From: Tubiluchus corallicola
Lineage: Eukaryota > Priapulida > Priapulimorpha > Priapulimorphida > Tubiluchidae
NCBI GenBank assembly: GCA_030141605.1
Contig: JAQGDQ010000160.1
Location: 184,001-248,000 of the forward strand
Reading direction: 5' to 3'
DNA: 64,000 nt
Below are positions 12,496-25,305 of this stretch, one piece after another. The notes under the pieces are model-generated. The model was given only the letters and a program-made list of their open reading frames with translations. It ran no database searches and was not told the DNA's origin. Numbering within the stretch: the stretch's first letter is position 1; each line of letters starts with the position of its first letter. The translations under genes were made by a program, and so were the position numbers.

Positions 12496-15400
12496 CTGCA
12501 AAACGCGTCTGTGTTTCAATCTACTTATCCAAGCGAGTTTGTTTTAACGTAATAACGTTACTAAAACATTTTTCGTCTTGAAATCGCTTTGTTTTCCCCT
12601 AGACTATTATTTAAGTAATCACTTCTATAAACTTAGCCGGTAGACCTAAGATAGCTGAAATCTTTGCTATTACAGGAATAAATAAAAACAATGAGCCGAA
12701 GGAACTATAGGCATATTAGTTACTGCTCGCGCACGAAAGTTGAGAAACAGATATTGGCCGCGTTGTGCGGTATGTGCAATTGCCAGCAGTGACAATGCCA
12801 GCAGTGGATTTTGTTTCAGGTTTAAACTCTTCGTTCAGGAAAATTTCATCAGACTTAAACTCTGGCATTGTTATTGTATCAACGCAAATTATCGATAGGC
12901 TTTTTGTAAAATGGCCCGTGTGATCTGATATCGTTGCACCCCGGCGTCTTTTAATGTGAATAACAGATAATCACAAGGTAACAAGTTTACAGTTCCTAAA
13001 AAGCATTTATATTTTTACATTTTTTCTGACGATGGATTTAGATTTTTACACCAGCCATACTTTTGTCGTGGGATTGCATGGACAGGATCCAAATCTTCCT
13101 AATACTGTATTAATTATTTGTTATCTTTTCAGTTTTTGTATTAGGTTTTCGCATTCTTATAGCAATACCGATAAGAACGCATAATATAAAGCGTTTTCCA
13201 CAATCCCGCTAGGTAAACAGACAACAATGTGCAATTGTATGTTTCGTAATAATGCATGCTATATTTTATATTAGACTTACAAATCTATACAGGCATGTAC
13301 GAATAAGGAGAAAAATGTTTTTCCGATGTTTCGTCACATTCCCGTACAAATTCCTAAAGACATGTGGATAAAATGGGTTAATTAATGTCGAATAAGACTA
13401 ATAACAAAACAGTATGGACAACTTGGCTGTTCTCCTTTCCTTTATTAATGGGGAAAACAGTTTATAGGCTATTTTATTATTTTTAGTAACGTTTGAAGTT
13501 ATTGTCTGACATTAGTCGACGCATCCAATGTATTAACAAATGTCTTTAGCCTAAAATAATATTTCAGTAGCATCTATTTAGTTCAAAATACTGAATGAAG
13601 ACGTGAAAAGTTTTAGTTTCGAGTTTAGTCAAATTACTAGGCCCTACTTACTTTACAAAAAAATTTATAAGTTACACTTTGGTCTATTCAGCCTCTTAAT
13701 TATTTTAGTTTTTTAAGATTTTTATACAATTTGACTTTCAGCCTTCAGATTAGCATAACTCAAGTTAATCATGACAATAACTATGATGATGCTAATGATG
13801 ATGATGGTTGAGTGGTGGTGGTGATGATGGTAACGTCGGATGATGAATAGATATATTATAATTATAAGCCTATTACCATTGTAATATTATGTGCTGCTGT
13901 TTTAATACAGCGTGATTTTATTGTTTTGTAGTAGGCAAATAAATTTAATTTAATATAGTGACGTTAATGATGATGATAATACTAACAATAACAACAATAA
14001 TTAAATGTGTTTCAATTGTTGTTCAAAAATTTTGTCATCTTACCTAAAGTAATGATCACTATGATCATCTGAATACGATAGCAGTCGCTTATAGACAGTA
14101 ATTTTCTCATTTTCCATTAACTACTATAAATGATTTCACATAGTTCCACATGCGTTCATGTTTTTTATTTTCACAGAAAAAATGCAGAAATTACGGAGTC
14201 ACACTGAAACCAGCAAATACACATTATTACATGGGCATTCCATGAGTGTTACGTGATCCACTTTCTAGTACAAGAGGCTCATTTACTGGCTCCACGTTCA
14301 GCTTCGATCACTTCTAGCTACTTTGATTCTTGAGACGCTGACCGGCTGACGCGATTTTCGTCCTCAAAACCGCAAACGAAACCAAAGATCAATGGTTCAT
14401 TATATTTCATTGAAGCCATACAATGTCTAAAACTGCCATTCCTTCGTTTAGGGAAGCGTAATTTAATTTCTGGAGCTCGTTTGCTGCATTTATCGAGCAC
14501 CAGTCTACGTCTATCTGTAGTCATTATGTGACATTGAAGCAGCCAGTTAGAGTATTTTGCTTTGCTATTTGCTAAAACTTTTTGTTACCCGCGCGGCTAA
14601 CTGCTAAAATTTAGCAAGGTTTTCGCATGTATTTGATTATCATGAGTCACTTATTTCACGTGAAACAAATAATGTGATACCTAGTAACGTCTGCCAGTTG
14701 TAAATGTGTAGCAAGACAATCAGAAAGCAGACAGCATGTTTTCATCCTAAGATTTTTATGTTTAGTAGGCCTACACTAGGTTCTTATAATTGTTAATGTC
14801 ATATACATAAACTACAGATTGTTTTTCCACTGTGCGATGCCATTTACTTCGAATTCTGGGAGACTACAGAAGGTTACTACAACTTTACTTGAAGAGGCCA
14901 AAACTTGTTTTTGATTGTTGTGACCTTCAAACGACCTTTGGAGTTTACACTCAACTGACAACTCAAAAGTTTAACGCGCTTCCATTGCTAACGAACTTAA
15001 GCATTCGATGCACATGTTTCAAAGCACATTGGAGCCAACAGATTTCGCCGGACTCAGATTTTCATGATGTTTTGGTTATGTGAAAAAAGTTTATATAACT
15101 GAAAGGGCACCATATTTGCGCACACATACATACCTGCAGAGTTAAACCCCATTATATCATAAAGTGAAATATTATGCCACTTCCTCGACCTTAATGGTAC
15201 CGTCAAATGAATGCAAGTAAACAAAGAAATAAACAGACAAACAAAAAAATAATGAAGCAAACTAACAAACAAACAAGCAAATAGACAGACAGACAAGCAA
15301 ACAGACATACAAACAATCAGACAAACATACAAACGCATGAATGAACACTTGGGTACTCTTTGTTTCAATAACGTCCCAGTTTTATACAAAGCAAGTTTGC

Positions 15401-16279
15401 AAAGAACGGCCACAAGTCCATTGAAATTGTGAAATGGATCAACATTGCAACTGGAAAGCACTACATGTATTACTAAATTATTATATGACAAAAATTTATT
15501 TTGTTATGGAATAAATTATATGTAATAGGTAAATAATAAATGCGTGCGCATGCAACTTTATTGCTACAAGTTAGCAATTAAAATGCTTCAATTTCATTAA
15601 TTTGTAATTCATTCATTAATGCTTTATTGCCAATCTTCCAGGCTTATCAATTATCTGTAAGCTAGACTACCAAAAACGATAAAAAGAAATTATGCTAAAA
15701 TTTAACACAAGCACAATTTTAGATTATACAGACTGTGACAGGTTTACTTTTATCAGGTATATCTTCTAAAAAAATTAGAACTTGGCAAAAACTTGAGGTA
15801 GGTATACATAAATATAAACAATCAGACAAAGTTTTCTTAATATTATGGAATTTTTACAGGTTGGAAAACCAACGTAAAACATGCTATGCAAAAAGGAAGG
15901 ATTTTTAAATTATTTCTGCATACTGTAATCATTCAGTTCTAATGTTATTATTTTATCAAATAAGACTTAGTTTTAGCAATGACATTCAAACATCAATCAT
16001 TATAGACTGAACAGCCATTAATACTGCCACATTACTCAAAATATACTTATAAGGACCTGTTAATAGTGTAAGACATCTATATATTCCAAGACATTGAAGC
16101 CAACTCCGAGTCAAAAAGCTAACCAAAAGGCAAACCATTACTTTATATTGTATCAATTCTGTGCTTTGAAATCAATAGCTATTAACACTTTCACGCTGAC
16201 ACATTTCAAAATGCAACTGAGATTAAATGATTGCATTATGCCCTGACAGGAGTCGATCAATAATTACAAGTTGAATTCA
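12496..16279. other. Intergenic/5' region between the SRCR-CUB gene and ALG11
   Basis: No confident gene. On the minus strand an open stretch at about 12720-12885 (start context ATGCCAGAGTTTAAG) could be an upstream exon of the SRCR-CUB gene but shows no domain. GAT/GGT trinucleotide repeats lie at 13776-13830 and about 13966-13999. A tetranucleotide (ACAA/ACAG)n tract lies at 15225-15335. The left-hand 3' flank of ALG11 occupies the right side. Confidence 0.4.
15225..15335. repeat. (ACAA/ACAG/ACAT)n tetranucleotide microsatellite
   Basis: About 110 bp of imperfect ACAA, GCAA, ACAG and ACAT units. On the minus strand it reads as a Cys/Val/Leu-rich open frame that is an artefact of the repeat. 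Confidence 0.75.
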
Positions 16280-19200
16280 TTAATCTTCATGTTCATGTTT
16301 ATATTCTTCTGCTGCTACAACTGGCACTAAAACATTCATAAAACAACTCTCGAAATTCTTAATAGAGAAACGCTCAGCAGATTCACGAGCTTGAATCTGC
16401 AGGTTATATAGTTCTTCAGCATTCATATTAAAAATATCTCTCATTGTGACAGCATAAGTATCAAAGCTGTCGGCCAAGAATCCAACTGATTCTCCTTCAT
16501 AAGGTGTTACAATGTCAGCTTTGGGACCACCAGAGTTGTGAGCGAGAACTATTACTCCAGCAGCCATAAATTCGACTATACCTGCAGAAAATACACATGT
16601 AGGTAATTAACTAGTTGCAACGATTCTCAAATTTATGTATATATTCACATACATTGAACATGAATCTGTAATTACAATATATTAAAAATTTCAAGTCAAA
16701 TGATGGCAATCTTAAACTATAGGTCAAAACAATCTACTCTTTAAAATATTGAAAGGAAACATACTGTTTTTTCAAGAATGACATACTTGAAAGAATTATT
16801 ACCACACAAGCACAATTTCCCGTTCCCGCCACTTGTCCTTCGCTATTATGCATTTCGCCACTCGTTAGCTAGACAGGCACTAGAGCTTGCATTTCGGAAA
16901 TGCACTGCACAAAAAACAGGTGCTATACCTCTCAGTTGAGATGTTTTAGTTTCTGTCAAACTACACACATTCAACAGCTCGTGCAAAAGCACAGCGGTAA
17001 ATCTGAATTGTCAATTTTTATCTTAAAACTTGCCTAGTTTTAGTACAACACACTGAATATCTTACGGTAGCAATGTACTTCAATTTCTGCTCTCACAAAC
17101 ATGTGCAACATGCTTGTGGAATACTTTTGCTATTGAAAATTATGTTAGTTTGTGATGTCATCAATAGTTGGACTTGCCCACCATTAATTAAGTTTTTAAT
17201 CTATTACCATATATACTCGCATATAAGCCGAATTTAGAACTATAAAATACAATACTGATGAACAGAAGGACAGACACTAATGCCAATTTTCCAGCCACAC
17301 ATTTTCATCGCTATCTGACTCTTTATTTGGTTGTGTGTGTGGTGTTTGGGGGGTGGTTTTTTTTTGAAAATAGACACTCTATAAGTTTGAGACAGAGACG
17401 ATGAGGGTGGTAGTGACAATGATTTTGAAGGTTTCTAATTATTTTTAAGAACGTTAAATTATAAACAGAAATGTTATAATTTTTTGTGAATAAATAGAAA
17501 ACAAAATATTTTCTTCTTTATTTATATCAAAATGTATAATTTCTTCTATTTCTTCTAGTATGTAACATAAAAGTAAGCATTTTACATCTTTATAGTAAAA
17601 AATTTCTATGAACCAAAAATACCCAATTAACAAAATGTGACAAAAAGGGATCAATTTTGTTGATTGGGTATGGAGTAAAATTAGACAAGTTGATGGTCGG
17701 CTTATATACGGGTTTTTGCAAAAACTGGCCATTTTAAAGCAGTTTTAGGGGGTCGGCTTATATGCGAGTATATACGGTATGTTAGGCACCATTTAATAGA
17801 CTCACTTTCGGACGACCGTGTTTTGAACCAATTAACTGACTGAACCTATTAACTGATGGGTGTCGTATTACAGGTATAGAAGTATAAGTCATTAGCTTAC
17901 TATGCACTGCAAAGGTTTTTAATGAATTTTTGAAACGAAGTAATCCCTAAATTACTTTGTGTAGTTAAAAATTAGAAAAATATTTTAAAATATTAATTTA
18001 TATAAGTGAATTAGCAATAGATTAAAAAGCATACTTTTCTAAATCACAGACTTTTCTAAGTCTGCTTATTTGCAAAAATTACAAAAATTCCTTCTGTTTC
18101 ATTTTCTCATAAAGAAGTTGGCCCACAAAGTTCTCATAATTATAAAAACGTTGAAAATCTGTTGTTGTGCATGAGTAAAACAGTTCTGAATCGTCTGCTC
18201 ACTTACATACATGCTCTTATTTGCTGTACGATGTTTACTCTTGTAAGTCATAAGGAATACCGGCTGATTACTGTACCTGCATCTTTGACTGTTAACTGAT
18301 TAAGCCTGAAAGCGTGATTTGCAAAAGCAAACCGCTAGACAAGTGATTAAATGTTTAGCTTCCAGAAATTCTTTGGGTAACAGTGGGCGAGCGCGTAACA
18401 GATTCAAAGCAAAACTGCTACGCTAGCTTATTAGTGCATGATAAACGTACCGGCTTACAGACAAAACAGTACTGAACTACTTAACGTGATTGTTACATAC
18501 ATTCTGCATACATAGTGCACAAAAGGGAAGTAAAGATGACATAAAAGTAGTAAAGACTCTTTTGGCACATACAAAAATTTTATTAGTAGCTGAAGGAATT
18601 TTTTTAGTCAATTATGCAGAGTTATTTGAGTCAATTACCGATAGTTTTTATGTATATTTGAATAGAAGCGGCCTGTTCCAGGCATTTTTTAGTCAATTAA
18701 GCAATCGAGTCTGTTAACTGTTAGTCTATTAAGTGGCACCTACTGTATTTAATTATCAGGAGTATACTATACCTGCAGTATTAATTATGTTAAAATGTAT
18801 ACTTTTATCGACTTGAAAACGGGGTAATATATGAAAAATCATTCTGTCTTCCTTAACTTTTAAGGATATATAGTAGTAAAATCAGCCGAATTCTTTTTAC
18901 AGTAAACTACATATAACTAGAACCTGCATGACCCGAATTCTTGCATATCTCAAAAAGTTCTCGTGGAACGGATTTTCCCTTTACCAAACATCATCTAATT
19001 CAAAATGTGTAGCTAATTTTCTGGTCCCGAGGCATTCAAGTTATATGTAGTTTACTGTAGTATTTATTAAATATAAATTACATAATATAGTAAATATACC
19101 TATTCCAAAATGTTCATTCCACATCGTATGAAGACCTATCATTGCTTGCGATAAGAGTTCGACTAGTTTCTGAAATGACACATTTAACTGAAAATCAACA

Positions 19201-22200
19201 TATTCGGAAATTTGATAATGTCTGCTCAGTTCACGTAAATGTTCAACCCTTTCTTCATCTTCTTCATTGCGACAGCTTCCGGCTAACACTAATGTGTATT
19301 TATCTCGCTCGGTCTTGGGCACAATTTTAAGAAAAGCCTTGAAACTTCGCAGTTGCAAATCGTGATCCTTTTCAGGCCGAAATTGACCAATTGAGAGAAT
19401 AGTTTTTGCACGCGGAATGCCGAGTGGTATTTTAGAAAACTGGTCAACATCACACGGTGGATACACTAACCACATGCGGTGTTTTACCCGCCACAGTGCA
19501 CCAATGTGCCCAGCTGTCCAAGATGAATTCACCATAACACGATCACACTGCCGACCTACAAGACTATACAACTTGGCAAACAAATTGTAATAAGAAACCT
19601 TCATACGACTCAGTATTGAACTATTAGAAATAAATTGTGCATTGTTATAAGTGGAACTGTGCCCACTGACAACCGTCAACATGTCTGTACTAATTGTTGG
19701 ATAATGTATATAACAAAGACACTCGCAGTCTCCTAAATATTTAAACAATGGAATGGTAAAAGCATAGCCCATTGAATCAATGTAAATTTCTGGTGAAAAT
19801 TTGATAATGGCTTCTAAGCCAAGGATTAGTGATCCAATGCTCTGGCCTGCAAAGAAAACAAAAACTTTAAAGTAACATTACTATTGTTTGTTAACATGAA
19901 ATAAAAATGAAATGAGTTTGTCAAACTATAAAAAACTTATAAAGTAATTATTCAATTTTTTTGCAGTTCTTTTAGACTTGTGCTTGAATTCCGAGCAAAC
20001 TAGTATAAAAACGAAACACTTGGTATTTACACCAGGAATTCTACCCTCTGCAGCATAAATTAAACATTCAAAATGAAACCAGGTCTAAAATAAATAATTA
20101 GTAAAAAAGTCATGTATTTACCAAGTAGGGTAAATCTTGGCCACCTGTCAGCTTCCACCCATCCTCTCCCTTTCAAAAAAATGAACTGTACTGGGCGAGG
20201 TAGTATGAGGTTAAATCTACTGTTTGCCTTCTGTACAATTTCATCTTCAGTAGCATCTACATCTCCAGTGTAAACTATACACTTCACATGAGCATACCTG
20301 CAGCATGTTAAACATGGCATGTGTCTATTGCAGAAGTATGATTAACAATCTTCGTTCAAATTTTAAACACGTTCCATGCAATTTAGCTTACTTTAATTTA
20401 AAATAATTTACTATTCGGTGTGGATGCCTTTCATTTCTATAATAGTAGAACTTTGTATAAAATACATTTAAAAGATGCAAACGTGGCAATGACATGTGAT
20501 TAATAAAATCCTTAATGACATGTTTAATGGTGTTCTTTCGAAGAAATCTCGATTCATCGTGTTTTTGTCTAAAAACACCTCTTTGTTGTATAAACATGTC
20601 TGACCTGCTGACCGAAATTGATAACATTAAAACATTGCTCAGAGTTTCACTTTACAGATTTATGCATCAAACACGCAAACAATAGCTACCAGCCCAAGTT
20701 AAAAAGCAAATTATTTGTAAAGCAATTTCAGTTACTTCAATTGGTAGTTACCTTTTCTGTATTGCTCGAATTGCACACCATAAAACTCGCTCTCCTCCAC
20801 CACCTGCATTGCAGTACGGATGAAAAAAACCAATAACAACTGGTTTTTTCCCATTCACCAAATCTAAAAACATTAGATTTTCGAAGCATATAAGCAGTTT
20901 ATAAAGCCACAAAAAATGTTATAATAACTTAATATTTAGTGTTTTAATTTCAAACAGATTTTCTAAATATGTTACGTCTAGTACTACATATATAGTTAAC
21001 TCTTTTTTATAGCAGACGTCATTACATAACAGACTATTTCTGTTTGTCCATCTACCGAAGTTATACAAGATAAGTCTATTGTAATGAAGCCATGCATCCA
21101 GACCACTAGCTTAGGTCAGTGGGTCAGGTGCTGTGCCAGGCTAGGAGTGTTAACATTACCATCAGCAGAGTAATTTATCATTATAGCCGGGATTAAGTCA
21201 AGACCAAGTGGGTGGGGATGCTGCCTATTTTAATCATCACTTGCCATAATTGTGCATTTTCACATATGTGTACTGTATGCATTTAATTAAACAAACATAC
21301 GTTGCAGTTATACATGCTAACTATTGCTGCCACACTGGTTAGTTACCAGCTACAGTAAACTGATCTGGAAAAGTACTATCACAATTTTTTTTTGTTAACA
21401 TAAATTTCTGCCAACTTTACATGCCATCCAGTAAACTTAATAAAGTCAGTTTGAAAACCTGCCCTTTATGACATTTTCACTTGTTCTAGTTGCTTAATTT
21501 ATTTGACGTGTTGTCGCAAGTTTATAAAAGTTGTGCAGGAAATTTTCTTCCCTGTAGCAGTAAACTGCAGTCATGCACTGCTTATGCACTGCACATCAGC
21601 AGGTTCAAAAGCTACTAAACTAATTCCACTAGCTTAGCCCTTCAATTCGTGCATTACACACACATTTTCAGGCTTTAATTTGTACAGTACATGAAAATGT
21701 GCAGCGAAGACCAGTTTATCGCATATTGTTTACACCTCAGTTCAAAAACAAGGTGAAGGCAATCGCTTAATGTTTACGAAAAGCAGTAATTGTTAAAGTA
21801 AATAAAACTAAGCATCCCCATTTGCTGGGTCTGTTTTCTAATAAGATGTGCTATACATATAGGGGGAGGTGCCTTCCAACCAAATGGTCCGTTATAACAA
21901 GGGCTCGTGCACTAACAAACACTGAAACAAGACACAACTCGGGAAATGTTACCTAAGATGATATCTATGGGAAATACATTTTTAGGTTGGTGTTGGTCAA
22001 TGTTGCATCACAATTTTAGCTCTGTTAAAAGGAAAAATGTAACAGTTACTAATGAGTAATATTGCTTAAAAGAAAAATTGACAGGTTTAAAGTCTACTAA
22101 TCTAATTCCACTAGCTTAGCACTTCAATTCCTGCACCAAACAGTATTTTCTCAGGCTTATTCATACAGTACATAATTCTGCTGACAAAAACACAAACAAA

Positions 22201-22386
22201 ACAAAATCCTACAGTGTAAGTAGTCATAATATCTAATAATTATTGATAATTACCTTTCTGAGCTTTCCGGAGTTTTGCTTTACCAGTAAAGTACAACAAA
22301 CATCTCAAAGTCAGTACTGTCAGTACAAAACTAATAACACTTAGTGCAAGGAGAACAAACACTAGTTTTGCTGTGAATAACAACAT
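16280..22386 (-). CDS. ALG11: ALG11, GDP-Man:Man3GlcNAc2-PP-dolichol alpha-1,2-mannosyltransferase
   Basis: Adds the fourth and fifth mannose to the lipid-linked oligosaccharide on the cytosolic face of the ER (N-glycan assembly; GT4 family, GT-B fold). Five exons with consistent phase: 22254-22386, 20752-20863, 20122-20297, 19100-19846, 16280-16581. They give 489 aa, close to the usual size of about 490. Exon 1 is an N-terminal hydrophobic anchor ([18 protein letters not shown]). Exon 2 carries [19 protein letters not shown], the glycine-rich signature. Exon 3 has [13 protein letters not shown] and [13 protein letters not shown]. Exon 4 has [22 protein letters not shown] and the C-terminal-domain start [11 protein letters not shown]. 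The E-x7-E motif (E385, E393) is split by the last intron (EHFGIG / IVEF), followed by [20 protein letters not shown]. The start ATG is the only one in frame ahead of the anchor. The last intron holds two DNA transposons. Confidence 0.95.
17207..17777. mobile_element. TA-flanked TIR element, 571 bp, non-autonomous
   Basis: The left terminus CCATATATACTCGCATATAA and the right terminus (inverse, TTATATGCGAGTATATACGG) form TIRs of about 25 bp ending in AAGCCGA. TA flanks both sides (17205-17206 and 17778-17779). There is no transposase frame. It lies in the last ALG11 intron. TA targeting suggests a Tc1/mariner-like family, but the TIR was not assigned. Confidence 0.75.
17780..18745. mobile_element. 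TA-target DNA transposon copy, 966 bp (family M1)
   Basis: TIRs: the left begins TGTTAGGCACCATTTAATAG (diverged) and the right is the inverse of CAGTAGGTGCCACTTAATAG. It is flanked by TA (17778-17779, 18746-18747). The left TA is shared with the preceding element, so the two abut. A second full-length copy lies in opposite orientation at 30733-31703, and partial copies are at 1-64 and 54377-54656. No transposase is encoded. Confidence 0.8.
21600..21698. repeat. Imperfect direct repeat, copy 1
   Basis: About 95 bp (AGGTTCAAAAGCTACTAAAC, then TAATTCCACTAGCTTAGC and TTCAATTCGTGCA) is repeated with substitutions at 22081-22175 in the same orientation. Both are in the first ALG11 intron. The origin is unclear. 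Confidence 0.6.
22081..22175. repeat. Imperfect direct repeat, copy 2
   Basis: Partner of 21600-21698, sharing CTAATTCCACTAGCTTAGC, TTCAATTC-TGCA and a CAGGCTT / ACAGTACAT tail. The spacing is about 480 bp. It could be a tandem segmental copy or the ends of a decayed element. Confidence 0.6.
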
Positions 22387-22972
22387 CGTTTGAAACTACA
22401 GATTTTAACAACTAAAACTAGGTCAGCGACGAAAATGCAGTGGCCATCACCAAATGCTGTCAGTCACTGAAAAAGAAACACAAAGGTATTAAAAAATCCA
22501 TCTTGTCATGTAGAAATATAATCTAAATTCTAAGAACTATATATCTGTCTAAGAACAGAACTGTATGGGATGCAGGCTAGCTTATTAAAAGTTGTTTAGT
22601 GCCTAATCTCATAAAGTCTTAAAAATTTAAGACGATTAATGTTGATGTGAAATAAACAATCTTGAATCTAATCGAGAACAACGTATAAATGCTCATATTT
22701 TGCCCGCATATACGATTAGATAGACAGGGTAAAGCCTATAAGTAGCCTCTCTTGTTAAATTATTTTATCACGTTTTCTTCCCGCATTTTAAAATTTATGT
22801 TTTCTCTCAAATTTCGTGTCCCAAGTGAAGCACTGCCTAGCGGCCGTTGTCATGGTATGCTATATGGCAAGGATTATTTCAAAAAGGTCAGATGTGTCGG
22901 TTTATGATAAATTAAAATGGTGTTGCAGAAGGGTTGGCTTTTTAAAAAATGTTTAGAGTTGACTCAGGCTAG
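22387..22972. other. 5' flank of ALG11, no gene seen
   Basis: Upstream of the ALG11 start on its strand; probably holds its promoter and 5' UTR. No motif was clear enough to call. It ends at the first broken retrotransposon copy. Confidence 0.4.
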
Positions 22973-23393
22973 AGTGGATCATGGAACTTCATTGGATGGC
23001 CTTCCCAGTACATGTCTAGTCTCAATTTCAATTTCTTCTTGAATTGATCTGCTGATGTTGTGCTCCATATCGATGGGTTGAGGGAATTCCAATAATTTAC
23101 CACTCTGAAAATCTTTTGTTTCTACATGGGATTTGTGATCTTGCATCCCGCTCCACATGGATTTACAGAAAAACATTTTCTGCTATCGATTCTTGTAAGG
23201 TTGTTGTACAGATATGATATAGCATGATTTGGTCACCTCCTTTTCTTCTGGAACGTGTGGGTAATAAATTCAATCTCAGCATTCTCTCTGCATACAGTAG
23301 ATCTCTGACTGATCCTAAATTAAGAATTGCTTGAACTTTGGATGGACACCAGACATACTTGTTTTCGAAGTCTAAGAGACTTAACCATAACAC
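22973..23393 (-). pseudogene. Non-LTR retrotransposon 3' fragment (RT C-terminus), copy III
   Basis: Two minus-strand frames together show the region following the RT domain of a CR1/L2/Jockey-type LINE: LLYAERMLRLNLLP (matching the usual YEERL-x-x-L), then, after a frameshift near 23165, RVVNYWNSLNPSIWSTTSAD and QFKKKLKLRLDMYW, ending at a TAG at about 22973. It is 5' truncated and frameshifted, so inactive. Confidence 0.65.
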
Positions 23394-23395
23394 GG

Positions 23396-23690
23396 TTATT
23401 GACGGTCTCTCCTCAAGAATTTGCGAAATTGCGGCAGATTTGATGAGTCAACTGTTTCACTATTAAATGAATTCCAAGGGCCTACAACACCAGAAGAGAA
23501 TAAATGAGCTCTGATATTAGTGCGAGAGTAATGTACAAATAATTTAGAATTGTGTCCATGTATATCATGTAGTGGTCTAAAAAAATTTGTCACTATGCAA
23601 AATAGAACTACGACTAATGAGATTATAACAGTTAATAAGACCTATAGTATCACAGCATCGTTCAAGAGAAGATACAAAGTCTGGTTGAAT
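23396..23690 (-). pseudogene. Non-LTR retrotransposon 3' fragment, copy II
   Basis: The minus strand reads LHDIHGHNSKLFVHYSR, RAHLFSSGVVGPWNSF and LPQFRKFLRR, the typical C-terminal end of a LINE ORF2. It is interrupted upstream at about 23692 by the 3' tail of copy I, so copy I appears to have inserted into it. Confidence 0.6.
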
Positions 23691-23691
23691 A

Positions 23692-24358
23692 TCAATTCAA
23701 TTCAATTCAATTTAGTTTTATTTGCACAAATACATACAATGTACATTGGCAAAGCAATACACATTAAATACTACATAAACTGGCTGTGTGCAAAGTTATA
23801 TATTTATCAGAGGCAGACTAATACATCCCCATTGAGTTTTTTCTAAAGCATTTTTAAGAGTAACATACTGTGGTGACCAAACAACGTACACATATTCTAG
23901 TATTGGCCTAACTGCAGCTTTATAAAGACGTACAATAACTTTTGCACTACATGATGAAATGCAGCATTTTATCATTCCAAAGCGTCTATTGGCCTGAGAA
24001 ATAATATGCTCAATATGTGAATTCCACTTCAGCTTGTTTGAGATTAACACACTCAAATAACGTACAACCGATTTTTCTTCAATAACATCATCTCTCTGAT
24101 AATAAGGTATTGCGGAATTTGAACGAATACGGACATTAACCAGTTTGTCACACATCCGCTCAATTTCAGACAGGTCAGCTTGTACGATCTCTTGATCAGA
24201 GGAATTTCTAATTGGACGGTAAAGTTTTACATCATCATCAAACAGTGGTATACGGGTGCAGGGGAAGCACAATGAGTGACGGCATCGATAAAAATAAGAA
24301 AACAATAAGGTCCGACAAAGTCCCTTGACACTGATTACATTTCTCCAGGAAGTGGTTG
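23692..24358 (-). pseudogene. Non-LTR retrotransposon copy I: RT domain plus (TTCAA)n tail
   Basis: The minus strand encodes part of a reverse transcriptase. A changed catalytic motif LFDDDVKLYR is seen where the family has F/Y-A-D-D. It is followed by SVVRYLSVLISNKLKWNSHI, QANRRFGMIKCC and LYKAAVRPILEYVYVVW. The 3' end runs into a short (TTCAA)n tract at 23692-23712 (AATTG on the sense strand), the kind of microsatellite tail CR1/L2-type LINEs have instead of poly(A). The 5' side is cut by the TIR element at 24359. It is inactive: truncated, with an altered catalytic motif. Confidence 0.7.
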
Positions 24359-25303
24359 CTGTTGGGAGCCGTTTGGACCACTGCGCCAAGTAGACCACTT
24401 GATGCGCTAAAAGTAGTGTCCTACATGGGCAGCCCAAGTAGGACACTAGCGATTTTTGTCGAGAAACTTGCTCTGGCAAAACTTGTTTCCAGTTTATATT
24501 ACCATTGTTTATAAGTATTGTTATGACATAATAAAGCATAAAACAAAATTTCTTTTAGAAATGGATATTCCTTGGCAATTTACAAATGCATTTCTTACAA
24601 TAATTTCATCATTATGATTAACTCCATTAATATATCATAACATTAAACCTAGTATCTAATGCTTTAAAGAGAGAAATTCTGCACACAGTTATTACAGAAA
24701 TATTGCAAATTTAAAAATGAGACAGATGCTGCTAAGCCTTCACAACACCAAAAAGTAATTTTTAACATTTAAGAAAAGCAAGGATAATTAGTTTTAATAT
24801 TATCAGTAGTATTGTAACATGTAGGGCACTGTCCTACATGGCTCGCTAGCCCATGTAGGACACATAGATCGCTAGAACGTTTACTTATAAGAAAACAATT
24901 ATTTGCCCAAGAGGTAGTGAAACGGATCACCTGTTTGTGAAGTGAGACAAAATCAAAAATGATATACCTTAAACAAATGTTGAATTCGCAAAAAAGTGGG
25001 GTTTTTTCACTTCAACAACATTAATATCGAAACCAAATTTAATATTGTCCGTTCTACCAGCTCAGAATAAAATTCTTTTATTTTATTAGATGTATAATAA
25101 ATTATTCAACGTGCATTAACGTTTTTAATTATTATTATTACATAAACAAGCACAACGGACGGTGTCAGTACACTTAACGACTGAATTCACGACCTGTCTC
25201 TAGTGTCCTACTTGGGCAGCCCAAGTAGACCGCGGTCTACTTGGGCTAGCCCAAGTAGACCAATTGGTCTACTTGGCGCAGTGGTCCAAACGGCTCCCAA
25301 CAG
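24359..25303. mobile_element. TIR element C of the GGGCWGCCC-palindrome family (~945 bp)
   Basis: Inverted termini of about 39 bp: CTGTTGGGAGCCGTTTGGAC at the left and the inverse at the right, both continuing through CCACTGCGCCAAGTAGACCA. Inside the left end is a 31-bp near-perfect palindrome at 24416-24446 (halves GTGTCCTACATGGGC and GCCCAAGTAGGACAC). Similar palindromes sit at about 24829-24863 and 25203-25275. The interior resembles the interiors of elements A and B. There is no transposase frame. A target duplication is not evident. Confidence 0.65.
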
Positions 25304-25305
25304 TT

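Noticed and set aside
15054-15491. 145-codon minus-strand ORF rich in Cys, Val and Leu
   Set aside because: Its central part is a direct translation of the (ACAA/ACAG)n microsatellite, and the rest shows no family resemblance.
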